From NCBI RefSeq assembly GCF_024723255.1, contig NZ_JANIAC010000003.1:124001-188000 (forward strand): 64,000 nucleotides of DNA. The letters run 5' to 3'. Below, one piece after another: positions 18,381-27,744 of this stretch (positions are counted from its first letter, which is position 1; the number at the start of each line of letters is the position of its first letter). The notes under the pieces were generated by a model. That model was not told where the DNA came from, did no database searches, and worked only from the letters and a program-made list of their open reading frames with translations. The position numbers were made by a program, and so were the translations under genes. This DNA is from Aestuariibaculum sp. M13 (GTDB lineage Bacteria > Bacteroidota > Bacteroidia > Flavobacteriales > Flavobacteriaceae).

Positions 18381-19106
18381 ATGAAAAAATTATTTGCAGA
18401 ATTTTTTGGAACATTTTGGCTTGTTTTCGGAGGATGCGGTAGTGCAATTTTTGCATCACAAATAGCTCCGGCCGACTCTGGTCAGGTAGGCATACTTTTA
18501 GTAGGTGTGGCTTTAGCATTTGGTCTAACGGTTTTAACAATGGCTTATGCGGTAGGTCATATTTCTGGTGGACATTTTAATCCGGCAGTCACACTTGGTT
18601 TGTTATCAGGAGGTAGGCATTCTGCAAAAGAAGCTGTTCCTTATATTGTATCGCAGTGTATAGGAGCTATTGCAGCGGCTGCAGCAATATATTTTATAAA
18701 TGGAGGAACAGGGGGAGATGCTCCGGGAGCATTTGCAACTAATTTTTACGATCATGCCGTTTATTTTGGTAAAAGTTATAGTATGGGAGCTGCGTTTTTA
18801 ACAGAGTTTTTATTAACCATGTTTTTCTTAATTATCATAATGGGCACAACCGATAAATTTGCTAATGGCAAATTTGCGGGTATAGCCATAGGTTTGGCAT
18901 TAACTTTAATTCATTTAATTTCTATTCCTATAACAAACACCTCTGTAAATCCTGCTCGTTCGTTATCACAGGCTGTATTTGTCGGGGGAGATGCCTTAGC
19001 GCAGTTGTGGTTATTTTGGGTAGCGCCTATTTTAGGAGCTATAGTGGGAGGTTTAATTTATAAAAATCTTTTGGAAAGCCCAGAAAAGGAAGAATTGGAT
19101 AGCTAA
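18381..19106 (+). CDS. aqpZ: Aquaporin Z-type water channel
   Basis: 241 residues with six membrane helices and both NPA boxes: [11 protein letters not shown] (NPA 67-69) and TSVNPARS (NPA 190-192, with the filter Arg R193). His at 178 in LIHLISIP is the aromatic/arginine filter residue of orthodox water channels; glycerol facilitators have Gly there. Monocistronic, with its own terminator. Confidence 0.94.
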   Translation: MKKLFAEFFGTFWLVFGGCGSAIFASQIAPADSGQVGILLVGVALAFGLTVLTMAYAVGHISGGHFNPAVTLGLLSGGRHSAKEAVPYIVSQCIGAIAAAAAIYFINGGTGGDAPGAFATNFYDHAVYFGKSYSMGAAFLTEFLLTMFFLIIIMGTTDKFANGKFAGIAIGLALTLIHLISIPITNTSVNPARSLSQAVFVGGDALAQLWLFWVAPILGAIVGGLIYKNLLESPEKEELDS

Positions 19107-19125
19107 ATTAGATAAGAATACAAAT

Positions 19126-19167
19126 AAAAAAAAGCCTAATTAATTAACTTAGTTAGGCTTTTTTTTA
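19126..19167. terminator. Bidirectional terminator between aqpZ and the anti-sigma gene
   Basis: A-tract, GCCTAA, loop, TTAGGC, then an eight-T tract; symmetrical, so it can end transcripts from both convergent genes. Confidence 0.85.
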
Positions 19168-19192
19168 TGTTATAAATAGTGGAACTATTAAT

Positions 19193-19981
19193 CTATTGTA
19201 AATCTATTTCTGCAACCGAATTATCTAGAGAGGCTGTTGTGTTCCCTCCTTTAGGCTCTATGGTAATATTTAATCCCAGAGCGTTTTCGGTATAGGGTAT
19301 TTTTCTAAGTTGTCTGTCGGTTTCATTTAAAATGCCTAAGCTTACCATTTTGTCTTGTAACTCTGCCCAGATTTGATAGCATTGTTCTTCGGGTAGCTGA
19401 GGTAACGAAACCACATCAATCATCGATGTTTTATCTTTTGGATTGATATAAGCAACTGTTTTTAAGTTTTTAGCACGATTGTTACCCTGCATAATGTATT
19501 TATAAGTTTCAGGGTCGTTAAGCTGTTTAAATTGCTGCATTAAATCGTCTAACCTTTTGTTGTTCATTTGAATATCGTTTCGTAAGTCGAAAATTTCGTC
19601 AACAACAACCTGATTTTCATGATTTAATTTTTTATTCTGGTTATAGAAAATATACGAGGTACCTGCAAACAGTAAGGCAGCAACACTGGCAGCAATACTG
19701 TATTTGTACCAAGATTTGTAATTTCTAGTAGGTTTCATCGCCACAACAGGTGTGTCGTCAAGTTCATCTAAAATGCTGTTTAAGATGCTTACAGGGGCTT
19801 CTACAGCATGACTTTTGGCTACAATTTCTAAGTTGTTTTGTAGCTCGTTGTATGCATTTTCAACTTCTGGATATTTCGAAATATAGGTTTCAACCATTTC
19901 TGTTTCGGCAACAGTAGTTTCACCTAAAAGATATTTTTCTAATAGGCCAGAATTTAAAAAAGTAGTTATTTTCGCATTCAT
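19193..19981 (-). CDS. Anti-sigma factor, RskA family
   Basis: 262 residues. The cytoplasmic N-terminal part (1-90: LLEKYLLGETTVAETEMVETYIS) is the sigma-binding region, a single membrane helix follows at about 93-113 (SIAASVAALLFAGTSYIF), then a coiled segment and the C-terminal periplasmic RskA domain (YQIWAELQDKMVSLGIL). It should hold the sigma factor encoded 11 bp upstream until an envelope signal releases it. Confidence 0.88.
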   Translation of the reverse strand: MNAKITTFLNSGLLEKYLLGETTVAETEMVETYISKYPEVENAYNELQNNLEIVAKSHAVEAPVSILNSILDELDDTPVVAMKPTRNYKSWYKYSIAASVAALLFAGTSYIFYNQNKKLNHENQVVVDEIFDLRNDIQMNNKRLDDLMQQFKQLNDPETYKYIMQGNNRAKNLKTVAYINPKDKTSMIDVVSLPQLPEEQCYQIWAELQDKMVSLGILNETDRQLRKIPYTENALGLNITIEPKGGNTTASLDNSVAEIDLQ

Positions 19982-19992
19982 GACTTTTTAAG

Positions 19993-20523
19993 TTAAGGAT
20001 TATAAATCTTTTTCAATTCTCGTAATCCAATTTTTAATCTCGATTTTATAGTACCCAGCGGAATATCTAATTCCTCACTGGCTTCTTGCTGCGTCATGCC
20101 CTCAAAAAAGAGTGCATTTAATACGATCTGATATTTTTCATCTAAACTACTTAGATGTTTTTTTATATCTAAAACATCCTGATTTAACTCTGATGCTGAT
20201 AACTTATATACGTATGTGGCTTCTATTTGGACTTCGTTTCCATCTTTATTTTTTAAAGATCGAACTTTGTCAATGGCTGTGTTATAGGCAATTCGATATA
20301 ACCAGGTAAAAAGCTTGGCCTTACTGGCATCGTATTTTTTTGAATAGCGCCATATTTTTACAAAGCTTTCCTGAAGCACATCCTGGGCAGTATCATCGTC
20401 TGATATTATTTTTTTAATAACACCAAATAAAGAATCTGCATAGTTCTCATATAGAAGGGATATGGCTTTCTTATCGCCACGTTCCAGCAGATTAACAATT
20501 TCTTTTTCTATAGATGATATCAA
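19993..20523 (-). CDS. ECF sigma factor, SigK-like
   Basis: 176 residues with region 2 (LYENYADSLFGVIKKI, AQDVLQESFVKIWRY) and region 4 (MTQQEASEELDIPLGTIKSRLKIGLREL). The start appears to be TTG at 20523: no in-frame ATG lies between the upstream stop and the conserved N-terminus. A perfect -7 box (TACCTTTG) lies 44 bases upstream. Paired with the RskA-type anti-sigma gene; target genes are not identifiable here. Confidence 0.88.
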   Translation of the reverse strand: MISSIEKEIVNLLERGDKKAISLLYENYADSLFGVIKKIISDDDTAQDVLQESFVKIWRYSKKYDASKAKLFTWLYRIAYNTAIDKVRSLKNKDGNEVQIEATYVYKLSASELNQDVLDIKKHLSSLDEKYQIVLNALFFEGMTQQEASEELDIPLGTIKSRLKIGLRELKKIYNP

Positions 20524-20566
20524 CTTTTTAGGTTTTAAAGTGAATAATTTGGGGGCAAATTACCGC

Positions 20567-20574
20567 CAAAGGTA
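20567..20574 (-). promoter_or_regulatory. Probable -7 box of the SigK-like operon
   Basis: Minus-strand TACCTTTG between the end of murB and the sigma factor start, so the sigma operon can be transcribed independently of murB. Confidence 0.5.
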
Positions 20575-20589
20575 GAAATTTCTTTTGTA

Positions 20590-21603
20590 TTAAATAATGT
20601 TTACTTCAGCTTCTATGTTAATATTAAATAGACGGTTAACTGTGTCTTGTATTAGTTTAGATAGTTTTAATATGTCTTCGCCTTTAGCATTTCCGTAGTT
20701 TACCAGAACTAATGCCTGATTTTTATGTACGCCGTAATCGCCAAAACGTTTTCCTTTAAATCCTGATTTTTCAATAAGCCAGCCGGCAGGTACTTTTACT
20801 TCGGTGTCTGAAACCGGATAGCTAGGTATGTCTTCAAAATTAGCAAGGAGTTTTTCAAATAATGCTTTTGAAATAACCGGGTTTTTAAAGAAACTTCCAC
20901 TATTTCCAATCTCTTTCGGATTTGGTAATTTACTTTCCCGAATTGCAATAACGGCTTTTGAAATATCCTGAATAGTAGGGTTACTTACGTTCATAGTGTC
21001 TAATTGTGAAGCTATTGTGCCGTAATTGATATGTAATTTGTGATCTTTTTTGCTAAGTTTAAAAGTTACACAGGTAATTATATATTTTCCTTTGGCGTCC
21101 TGTTTGAAAATAGAGTTTCTATACCCGAAATCACATTCAGCGTTTGAAAAGTTAGCGAATGAACCATCTTCTATAGCTATAGTTTCGCAGGAATGAAAAA
21201 CATCTTTAAGCTCAACCCCGTATGCGCCAATATTCTGAATAGGTGCCGTGCCTACATTACCAGGAATTAACGACAGGTTCTCAACACCTCCATAATGGTT
21301 GTTAATGCACCATAATACAAATTCGTGCCAGTTTTCACCAGCATAGGCTTTAATGTAAACCTCCTGCTCATTTTCATTTACAACTTCAATACCTTTTAGG
21401 TTTACATGTATAACAAGAGCATTAACATCTTTTGTTAGCAACATATTACTTCCGCCACCAAGAATTAATTTATTCGGGTAATCGTTAAGTGATAAAACGG
21501 ATTTTAGCTCTTCAACAGAGTTTACTGAAACAAAATAATCTGCTTGAACGTCAATACCAAAGGTATTAAAAGGCTTTAATGATATGTTTTTTTGAATATA
21601 CAC
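20590..21603 (-). CDS. murB: UDP-N-acetylenolpyruvoylglucosamine reductase
   Basis: FAD enzyme that reduces UDP-GlcNAc-enolpyruvate to UDP-MurNAc with NADPH, in the cytoplasm. 337 residues, of the longer E. coli-like type. FAD-binding LILGGGSNMLLT, PGNVGTAPIQNIGAYG and the catalytic Ser in GNSGSFFKNP are present. The start is GTG at 21603, whose G is the last base of the aminotransferase TAG (TAGTG), indicating coupling; N-terminal homology (NISLKPFNTFGID) supports it. Confidence 0.94.
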   Translation of the reverse strand: MYIQKNISLKPFNTFGIDVQADYFVSVNSVEELKSVLSLNDYPNKLILGGGSNMLLTKDVNALVIHVNLKGIEVVNENEQEVYIKAYAGENWHEFVLWCINNHYGGVENLSLIPGNVGTAPIQNIGAYGVELKDVFHSCETIAIEDGSFANFSNAECDFGYRNSIFKQDAKGKYIITCVTFKLSKKDHKLHINYGTIASQLDTMNVSNPTIQDISKAVIAIRESKLPNPKEIGNSGSFFKNPVISKALFEKLLANFEDIPSYPVSDTEVKVPAGWLIEKSGFKGKRFGDYGVHKNQALVLVNYGNAKGEDILKLSKLIQDTVNRLFNINIEAEVNII

Positions 21604-22793
21604 TAGTCTTTATAAACTTTTAAGGCTTCTTTAATTATGTTAACGGCTTTTATTAAGCTTTCTCTATTAAGTACGTATGCAATCCTTACTTGGTTTAGAC
21701 CTAAGCCCGGAGTTGAATAAAATCCGCCTGCAGGAGCAATCATAACGGTTTCGCCGTTGATGTCGAAATGCTCTAAAAGCCATTGAGCAAAATTGTCTGA
21801 ATTTTTTATAGGTAACTCAACAATGCAGTAAAATGCGCCTTTTGGAGAGCCTACTTTTACACCTTCAATTTGTTGTAATTCTTTAATTAAAGTGTCGCGT
21901 CTGTCTACATATTCGGCAATCACATCGTCAAAATAACTTTGAGGTGTATCTAAGGCAGCTTCACTGGCTATTTGCGCAAAGGTTGGCGGACTTAAACGTG
22001 CCTGAGCATATTTTAGTACGGTTTGTAAAACGGTGGTGTTTCTTGAAACCAGACAACCAACGCGCGCACCACACATACTGTAGCGCTTAGAAACAGAATC
22101 AATCACAATAGTGTGCTCATCCATGTCTTCTAATTGTAAAATGGAGTAGTGGGTTTCACCATCGTATACAAATTCACGGTACACTTCATCGGCAATTAAA
22201 AACAAATCGTGCTTTTTTGCCAAATCGGCTAATTGTTGAATTTCTTCCTTCGAGTATAAATATCCCGTAGGGTTCCCCGGATTACAAATTAAAATCGATT
22301 TGGTTTTCGGGGTAATTAGTTTTTCAAAAGTTTCAATAGATGGTAACGCAAAGTTATCATCAATATCGCATATAGCAGGAACTACGTTTACACCTGTCGC
22401 AGTTGAAAAGGCAATATAGTTGGCATAAAAAGGTTCAGAGATAATTACTTCATCTCCCGGATCCATAATACTGCTGAATAAAAATAATAAGGCCTCGCTG
22501 GCACCTGTAGTTACCACAATATCTTTAGGGTCTACTGTAATATCATGCTTTTTATAGTAGGCGGCTAATTTGGTTCTGTATGTTTCAGATCCTTCAGATC
22601 TTGAATACGAAAGAATTTCAACCGTATTATCTTTTACAGCCTGTAAGGCGACTTCAGGAGTTTTAATATCTGGTTGACCAATATTTAAGTGGTAAATATG
22701 TTTGCCGTCCTTTTTTGCTTGCTCAGCAAAAGGGACTAATTTACGAATAGGAGACTCGGGCATTAATCGCCCTTTTTTTGAAATAGTTGGCAT
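21603..22793 (-). CDS. Pyridoxal-phosphate aminotransferase, class I (aspartate-aminotransferase-like)
   Basis: 396 residues of fold-type I. NPGNPTGYLYS contacts PLP and substrate, ADEVYREFVYDG holds the PLP pyridine Asp, SVSKRYSMCGARVG carries the Schiff-base Lys, and a conserved Arg near the end (VRIAYV) binds the carboxylate. It belongs to the AspC/AlaT-like subgroup, but the amino-donor specificity is not readable. It shares one base with murB downstream and reads divergently from the PDZ protein gene. Confidence 0.88.
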   Translation of the reverse strand: MPTISKKGRLMPESPIRKLVPFAEQAKKDGKHIYHLNIGQPDIKTPEVALQAVKDNTVEILSYSRSEGSETYRTKLAAYYKKHDITVDPKDIVVTTGASEALLFLFSSIMDPGDEVIISEPFYANYIAFSTATGVNVVPAICDIDDNFALPSIETFEKLITPKTKSILICNPGNPTGYLYSKEEIQQLADLAKKHDLFLIADEVYREFVYDGETHYSILQLEDMDEHTIVIDSVSKRYSMCGARVGCLVSRNTTVLQTVLKYAQARLSPPTFAQIASEAALDTPQSYFDDVIAEYVDRRDTLIKELQQIEGVKVGSPKGAFYCIVELPIKNSDNFAQWLLEHFDINGETVMIAPAGGFYSTPGLGLNQVRIAYVLNRESLIKAVNIIKEALKVYKD

Positions 22794-22919
22794 TATTTTT
22801 TTGTTGCGAAGCGCAAAGTTGAGAAAATTATATTAAAGTTTTTTTAAAAATCTGGCTAAAATAAGTATTGTGTTTCAAAGATTTGTAAATTGAATAGTCA
22901 ATTATTCGAATTAATTCTC

Positions 22920-24257
22920 ATGAAAAAATATGTATTTTTTAGCGTATGCCTTTTTTTCTTGAGTTTTCATAATTTTTCTCAAAATAGGTTCGTTGTTCGT
23001 AATAAAACACAGTCTGATAAAGTCAAATTTAAACTCATTAACAATTTAATTATTGTTCCTGTTGAGATAAATGGGGTGGGTTTATCGTTCCTGTTAGACA
23101 CAGGTGTTACAAAGCCTATTCTGTTTAATTTCTTGAATGTTTCAGATTCTTTGAAAATTAAGCACACCGATACAATTTATTTACGAGGGTTAGGTGAAGG
23201 GGAGCAGATAATGGCGCACCGATCGATAAATAATGTGTTTAAAATTGGTGATGCTGTTAAACTTAATCAGGATTTATATGCTATTTATGATGCGAATTTA
23301 AATCTGGCGCCCAAACTAGGTGTCCCTGTTCATGGTATAATTGGGTTTGATTTACTAAAAGATTTGGTCGTTGAGGTTAATTATTCGAAGCAATTTTTGC
23401 GGCTTACAAATCCTGAAGAGTATCGTTACAAGACATGCAGGAAGTGTGAAGAGTTTAATCTTGAATTTTACAATAATAAGCCTTATATGAATGCGGTTGT
23501 CGATTTACATGAGAAATCAATTCCTGTGAAATTATTGATTGATTCAGGAGGAAGTGATGCCTTATGGTTATTTGAAGATGAAGAACGTGGGGTTGATTCA
23601 GGAGATTATTTTTTTTATGATTTTTTGGGACATGGATTGAGTGGGAGCGTGTATGGTAAAAGGTCTAAAATAGAAGCCTTACATTTAAATAGGTTTGTTT
23701 TACAAAAGCCAAATGTTGCTTATCCAGATTCGTTATTTATTGCACATGCGAAGCAACATCGGGAACGAGCTGGAAGCATTTCCGGGAACGTATTAATGCG
23801 ATTTGATGTGGTTTTTGATTATGGAAACGCGAAGATTGTATTAAAGAAAAATGGTAATTTTAATGATGACTTTAGGTACAATAAGAGTGGCATCGAATTA
23901 GCTCATGACGGTGTAAGACTGGTTCGTGAATCCAGTAGTCGTGTCAACTTGGATAAAGATAAAGAGGGGAACAATAATCTGGATGGGAAGCAAATTTATT
24001 TGGAACCAACTTTTAAATTGGTCTTAAAGCCGGTATATGCTATTGTTGAACTTCGTGAAAATTCTCCAGCAGCTATTGCAGGGGTACAGATTAACGATAT
24101 TGTATTATCGGTTAATGGAAAACCGGCACACCACTTTACGCTTCAAAAAATTATGGAAATGTTTTATGAAGATGCCGGTAAGCATATTCGTTTAAAGGTA
24201 GAGCGTAACGGAGTAGATTTAGCGTTTAATTTTGTTTTAAAAAATCCTTTGGAATAA
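22920..24257 (+). CDS. Secreted retropepsin-like aspartyl protease domain protein with C-terminal PDZ
   Basis: 445 residues from the ATG at 22920, which opens a signal peptide; a TTG at 22890 would spoil it. Two half-sites of a pepsin-like fold are visible: FLLDTGVTKPIL (DTG) and LLIDSGGSDALW (DSG), each a potential catalytic Asp. The C-terminus is a PDZ domain (ENSPAAIAGVQINDIVLSVNGK). Periplasmic proteins with this layout are common in Bacteroidota; proteolysis has not been shown for most. Single gene with a shared terminator. Confidence 0.83.
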   Translation: MKKYVFFSVCLFFLSFHNFSQNRFVVRNKTQSDKVKFKLINNLIIVPVEINGVGLSFLLDTGVTKPILFNFLNVSDSLKIKHTDTIYLRGLGEGEQIMAHRSINNVFKIGDAVKLNQDLYAIYDANLNLAPKLGVPVHGIIGFDLLKDLVVEVNYSKQFLRLTNPEEYRYKTCRKCEEFNLEFYNNKPYMNAVVDLHEKSIPVKLLIDSGGSDALWLFEDEERGVDSGDYFFYDFLGHGLSGSVYGKRSKIEALHLNRFVLQKPNVAYPDSLFIAHAKQHRERAGSISGNVLMRFDVVFDYGNAKIVLKKNGNFNDDFRYNKSGIELAHDGVRLVRESSSRVNLDKDKEGNNNLDGKQIYLEPTFKLVLKPVYAIVELRENSPAAIAGVQINDIVLSVNGKPAHHFTLQKIMEMFYEDAGKHIRLKVERNGVDLAFNFVLKNPLE

Positions 24258-24282
24258 AAAAAGGCAGCGATTTCGCTGCCTT
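24256..24282 (-). terminator. Terminator, strongest for the DUF1573 gene
   Basis: AAGGCAGCGA pairs with TCGCTGCCTT. On the minus strand a run of seven T follows, the canonical intrinsic form; on the plus strand it can still act as a weaker 3' hairpin for the PDZ gene. Confidence 0.8.
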
Positions 24283-24304
24283 AAGTATGTTGAATTTTAT
24301 TTTA

Positions 24305-24730
24305 TTATTGCTGTACGATACTTTTTTTCTTTTCAAGCATAGTATCTGCCGATTTTGTATCTACAACCTCGCCTTTAATTTTTAAAGCTACTGTTGGTGT
24401 GTCTGCATTAGAAATTACAGTAATTGTTTTTCTAATTGGGTTAACACGGTTTGTATCGTATTTGACTTCAATAACCCCAGTTTTTCCAGGTAAAATTGGT
24501 TCGTCTGGTTTTTTAGGAATCGTACATCCACAGCTTGAAGATACTTTCGAAATGATAAGCGGTGCATCACCTGTGTTTGTGAATTCGAATTCGCGTACAC
24601 CATTAGATCCTTTTTCAATCGTTCCGTAATCAATAGTTTCAGATTTGAATTCTATCTTCGCTTTTTTATCCTGCGCATTAACCGATAAACTAATTAATCC
24701 GATGAATAAGATTGTTAATAACTGTTTCAT
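24305..24730 (-). CDS. Secreted DUF1573 domain protein
   Basis: 141 residues: signal peptide 1-19 ending in VNAQ, then a DUF1573 domain with DYGTIEKGSNGVREFEFTN and the hallmark SSCGCTIP. The immunoglobulin-like fold is related to ASPM/SPD-2/Hydin and is expected in the periplasm. Function unknown. Monocistronic. Confidence 0.85.
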   Translation of the reverse strand: MKQLLTILFIGLISLSVNAQDKKAKIEFKSETIDYGTIEKGSNGVREFEFTNTGDAPLIISKVSSSCGCTIPKKPDEPILPGKTGVIEVKYDTNRVNPIRKTITVISNADTPTVALKIKGEVVDTKSADTMLEKKKSIVQQ

Positions 24731-25041
24731 GGTTTATTATTTTTTAATTGTTTTATGTTCTTGTTTTACATGTTATTAATAGAGAAATTAAGTTTCATTT
24801 CATGCTCAACTTCTCTAAAAACTAAATCAAACATACTCACTTTTTAATCATTCTACAAAATTTTTAGATGTATTACATCAATGTTTGTCTGTAATTACAA
24901 TTAAAAGTACGTAATACTTTTCATTAATTTTTTCTAATTCTGTTAAAATAAGTACTTCTGTTTCTTACTGCTAATATAGTTTTCACAGAAAAAGAAATAT
25001 GAGTACTTTTGCACTTCAATATTCAAAAACTATTCCAAAGT
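24731..25041. other. 311-bp divergent intergenic region, DUF1573/valS
   Basis: AT-rich. The only clear signal is the valS -7 box near its right end. I looked for a leader peptide or a terminator-like hairpin before valS and saw none, so valS appears to have a short simple leader. Confidence 0.5.
25004..25011 (+). promoter_or_regulatory. Probable valS -7 box
   Basis: TACTTTTG, a perfect TAnnTTTG, 30 bases before the chosen ATG. No convincing TTG -33. Confidence 0.55.
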
Positions 25042-27678
25042 ATGCAAATACCATCAAAATATGAAGCCAGTCAGGTAGAAAGTAAGTGGTATGACTACTG
25101 GATGAAACACAACTATTTTCATTCAGAGCCAGACGAAAGAGAACCTTACACCATTGTAATTCCTCCTCCAAACGTAACTGGGGTTTTACATATGGGGCAC
25201 ATGTTAAACAATACTATCCAGGATGTTTTAATACGTCGAGCGCGTTTACAAGGTAAAAATGCGTGTTGGGTACCGGGTACCGACCATGCGTCTATTGCTA
25301 CCGAGGCTAAAGTTGTAGCGAAATTAAAAGAGCAGGGTATTGATAAAAACGATTTATCTCGCGATGAATTTTTAAAGCATGCCTGGGATTGGACCCACGA
25401 ATATGGCGGTGTAATTCTTGAGCAGCTTAAAAAATTAGGATGTTCTTGTGATTGGGACAGAACTAAGTTTACGATGGACGACGATATGTCTGAAGCCGTA
25501 ATAAAAGTGTTTGTTGACTTGTACAACAAAGGGATGATTTACCGTGGTTATCGCATGGTAAACTGGGATCCCGAAGCAAAGACAACATTGTCTGATGAAG
25601 AGGTAATCTACGAAGAAAAGCAAGGAAATCTTTATTACCTAAACTATAAAATTGAAGGAAGTGATGATGTGCTGACTATTGCAACTACACGTCCTGAAAC
25701 TATTTTTGGTGATACTGCTATTTGTATCAATCCAACCGATGAGCGTTTTACACATTTAAAAGGTAAAAAGGCCATTGTACCTATTTGTGGTCGTGTCATT
25801 CCAATTATTGAGGATGAGTATGTAGATGTGGAATTTGGTACCGGATGTTTAAAAGTGACGCCGGCACACGATGAAAACGATAAGGTTTTAGGCGATAAGC
25901 ACAATCTTGAAGTGGTTGATATCTTTAATGAAGACGCTTCTTTAAATAGTTACGGATTGCATTACGAAGGTCAAGATCGTTTTGCAGTGCGTAAAGCGAT
26001 TGCTAAGGAATTGGAAGAAAGTGGTGTTTTAATTAAAACTGAAACACATGTAAATAAAGTAGGAACATCAGAACGTACCAAAGCGGTTATCGAGCCTCGT
26101 TTAAGCGATCAGTGGTTCTTAAAAATGGAAGAATTGGTAAAACCTGCTATCGAAGCGGTTTTAGGTGAAGATAACGAGATTCAATTATTCCCGAAGAAGT
26201 TCGAGAATACCTATCGCCACTGGATGGAAAACATCCGCGATTGGAATATTTCACGTCAGTTATTGTGGGGGCAACAAATTCCTGCGTACTACTATGGTGA
26301 TGGAAAAGAAGATTTTGTAGTTGCTGAAACTATGGAAGACGCTTTAAAATTAGCTATTGATAAAACAGGTAATGCCGATTTAAAAGCTGAAGATTTACGT
26401 CAGGAAACCGATGCTTTGGATACTTGGTTCTCATCTTGGTTATGGCCAATGAGCGTGTTCGATGGTATTCGCAATCCAGAAAACGAGGACATAAAATACT
26501 ATTACCCAACAAATGATTTAGTAACTGGTCCGGATATTTTATTCTTCTGGGTTGCCAGAATGATTATTGCCGGATACGAGTATAAAGGGGAAAGACCATT
26601 TAACAATGTATACTTAACCGGGCTTGTACGCGATAAGCAACGTCGTAAAATGAGTAAATCGTTAGGAAACTCACCAGATGCTTTAAAATTAATTGAAGAG
26701 TACAGTGCCGATGGTGTTCGTGTGGGATTATTGTTAAGTAGTGCTGCAGGTAACGATTTATTATTCGACGAGGCTCTATGTCAGCAAGGAAAAGGTTTCG
26801 GAAACAAAATATGGAATGCTTACCGTTTAATTGATGGTTGGCAAATCGATGAAACTATTCCACAACCAGAATCTAGCAAAATTGCTTTAGACTGGTACGC
26901 GTCTAAATTCCAAAAAGCCCTAACTGAAATTGAAGATCACTTTAGTAAATACCGTTTAAGCGATGCGTTGATGGCGATTTATAAATTGATTATGGATGAT
27001 TTCTCAGGATGGTTATTGGAAATCGTGAAGCCTGCGTATCAAAAACCTGTTGATGCCGCAACTTATAAAGGATTAATCGCTGCGTTTGAAGATAACTTAA
27101 AAATTCTTCATCCGTTTATGCCGTTCTTAACAGAAGATATCTGGCATTATATTGCTGAGCGTACTCCGGAAGAAGCTTTAATTGTTTCAAAATGGCCGGA
27201 AGCAAAACCAGTAAATGAAGCCTTGATTGGTGAATTCGATTTTGCTTCAGAAGTAGTTTCAGGAATCAGAAATATTAGAAAAGAAAAGAATATTGCGTTT
27301 AAAGATGCCATTGGTTTTTCAGTAATTAATAACGGAAACACGAGCACAACCTTCGATTCCATCATTCAAAAGTTAGGAAACCTTGAAGCTATTGAATACG
27401 TGAATGAAGCTGTTGAAGGCGCTTTAACATTCCGTGTAAAATCGAATGAATACTTTGTGCCAATGGCAGGAAGCATTGATGTTGAAGCTGAAATTAAAAA
27501 GTTAACTGAAGAGTTGAATTATACAGAAGGTTTCTTAAAATCGGTTCAAAAGAAATTATCTAACGAGCGTTTCGTAAATGGTGCGCCAGAACAGGTTATT
27601 GCTAACGAGCGTAAAAAGGAAGCCGATGCTCTGGCTAAAATTGAAACGATTAAATCGAGTTTAGCCAGTTTAAGCTAA
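25042..27678 (+). CDS. valS: Valyl-tRNA synthetase
   Basis: 878 residues from the ATG at 25042; a TTG at 25009 is in frame but overlaps the -7 box. Class Ia synthetase: [15 protein letters not shown] (HIGH motif as HMGH), a CP1 editing domain that hydrolyses Thr-tRNA(Val), [11 protein letters not shown] (KMSKS), an anticodon-binding domain and the C-terminal coiled coil (about 810-878). Single gene with its own terminator. Confidence 0.97.
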   Translation: MQIPSKYEASQVESKWYDYWMKHNYFHSEPDEREPYTIVIPPPNVTGVLHMGHMLNNTIQDVLIRRARLQGKNACWVPGTDHASIATEAKVVAKLKEQGIDKNDLSRDEFLKHAWDWTHEYGGVILEQLKKLGCSCDWDRTKFTMDDDMSEAVIKVFVDLYNKGMIYRGYRMVNWDPEAKTTLSDEEVIYEEKQGNLYYLNYKIEGSDDVLTIATTRPETIFGDTAICINPTDERFTHLKGKKAIVPICGRVIPIIEDEYVDVEFGTGCLKVTPAHDENDKVLGDKHNLEVVDIFNEDASLNSYGLHYEGQDRFAVRKAIAKELEESGVLIKTETHVNKVGTSERTKAVIEPRLSDQWFLKMEELVKPAIEAVLGEDNEIQLFPKKFENTYRHWMENIRDWNISRQLLWGQQIPAYYYGDGKEDFVVAETMEDALKLAIDKTGNADLKAEDLRQETDALDTWFSSWLWPMSVFDGIRNPENEDIKYYYPTNDLVTGPDILFFWVARMIIAGYEYKGERPFNNVYLTGLVRDKQRRKMSKSLGNSPDALKLIEEYSADGVRVGLLLSSAAGNDLLFDEALCQQGKGFGNKIWNAYRLIDGWQIDETIPQPESSKIALDWYASKFQKALTEIEDHFSKYRLSDALMAIYKLIMDDFSGWLLEIVKPAYQKPVDAATYKGLIAAFEDNLKILHPFMPFLTEDIWHYIAERTPEEALIVSKWPEAKPVNEALIGEFDFASEVVSGIRNIRKEKNIAFKDAIGFSVINNGNTSTTFDSIIQKLGNLEAIEYVNEAVEGALTFRVKSNEYFVPMAGSIDVEAEIKKLTEELNYTEGFLKSVQKKLSNERFVNGAPEQVIANERKKEADALAKIETIKSSLASLS

Positions 27679-27700
27679 AAATAGAGATTTTAAAATATTG

Positions 27701-27731
27701 AAAAAGGCACATTGAAAAATGTGTCTTTTTT
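27701..27731 (+). terminator. valS terminator
   Basis: AAAAGGCACATT / AATGTGTCTTTT (one G-U pair) with a GAAA loop and a T6 tail. It is followed directly by the convergent receptor gene. Confidence 0.8.
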
Positions 27732-27744
27732 ATTTTATAAAGAC

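Noticed and set aside
24731-25041. A leader attenuator or T-box-like element before valS
   Set aside because: No Val-rich short frame, no terminator-like hairpin; only a -7 box and a short leader.
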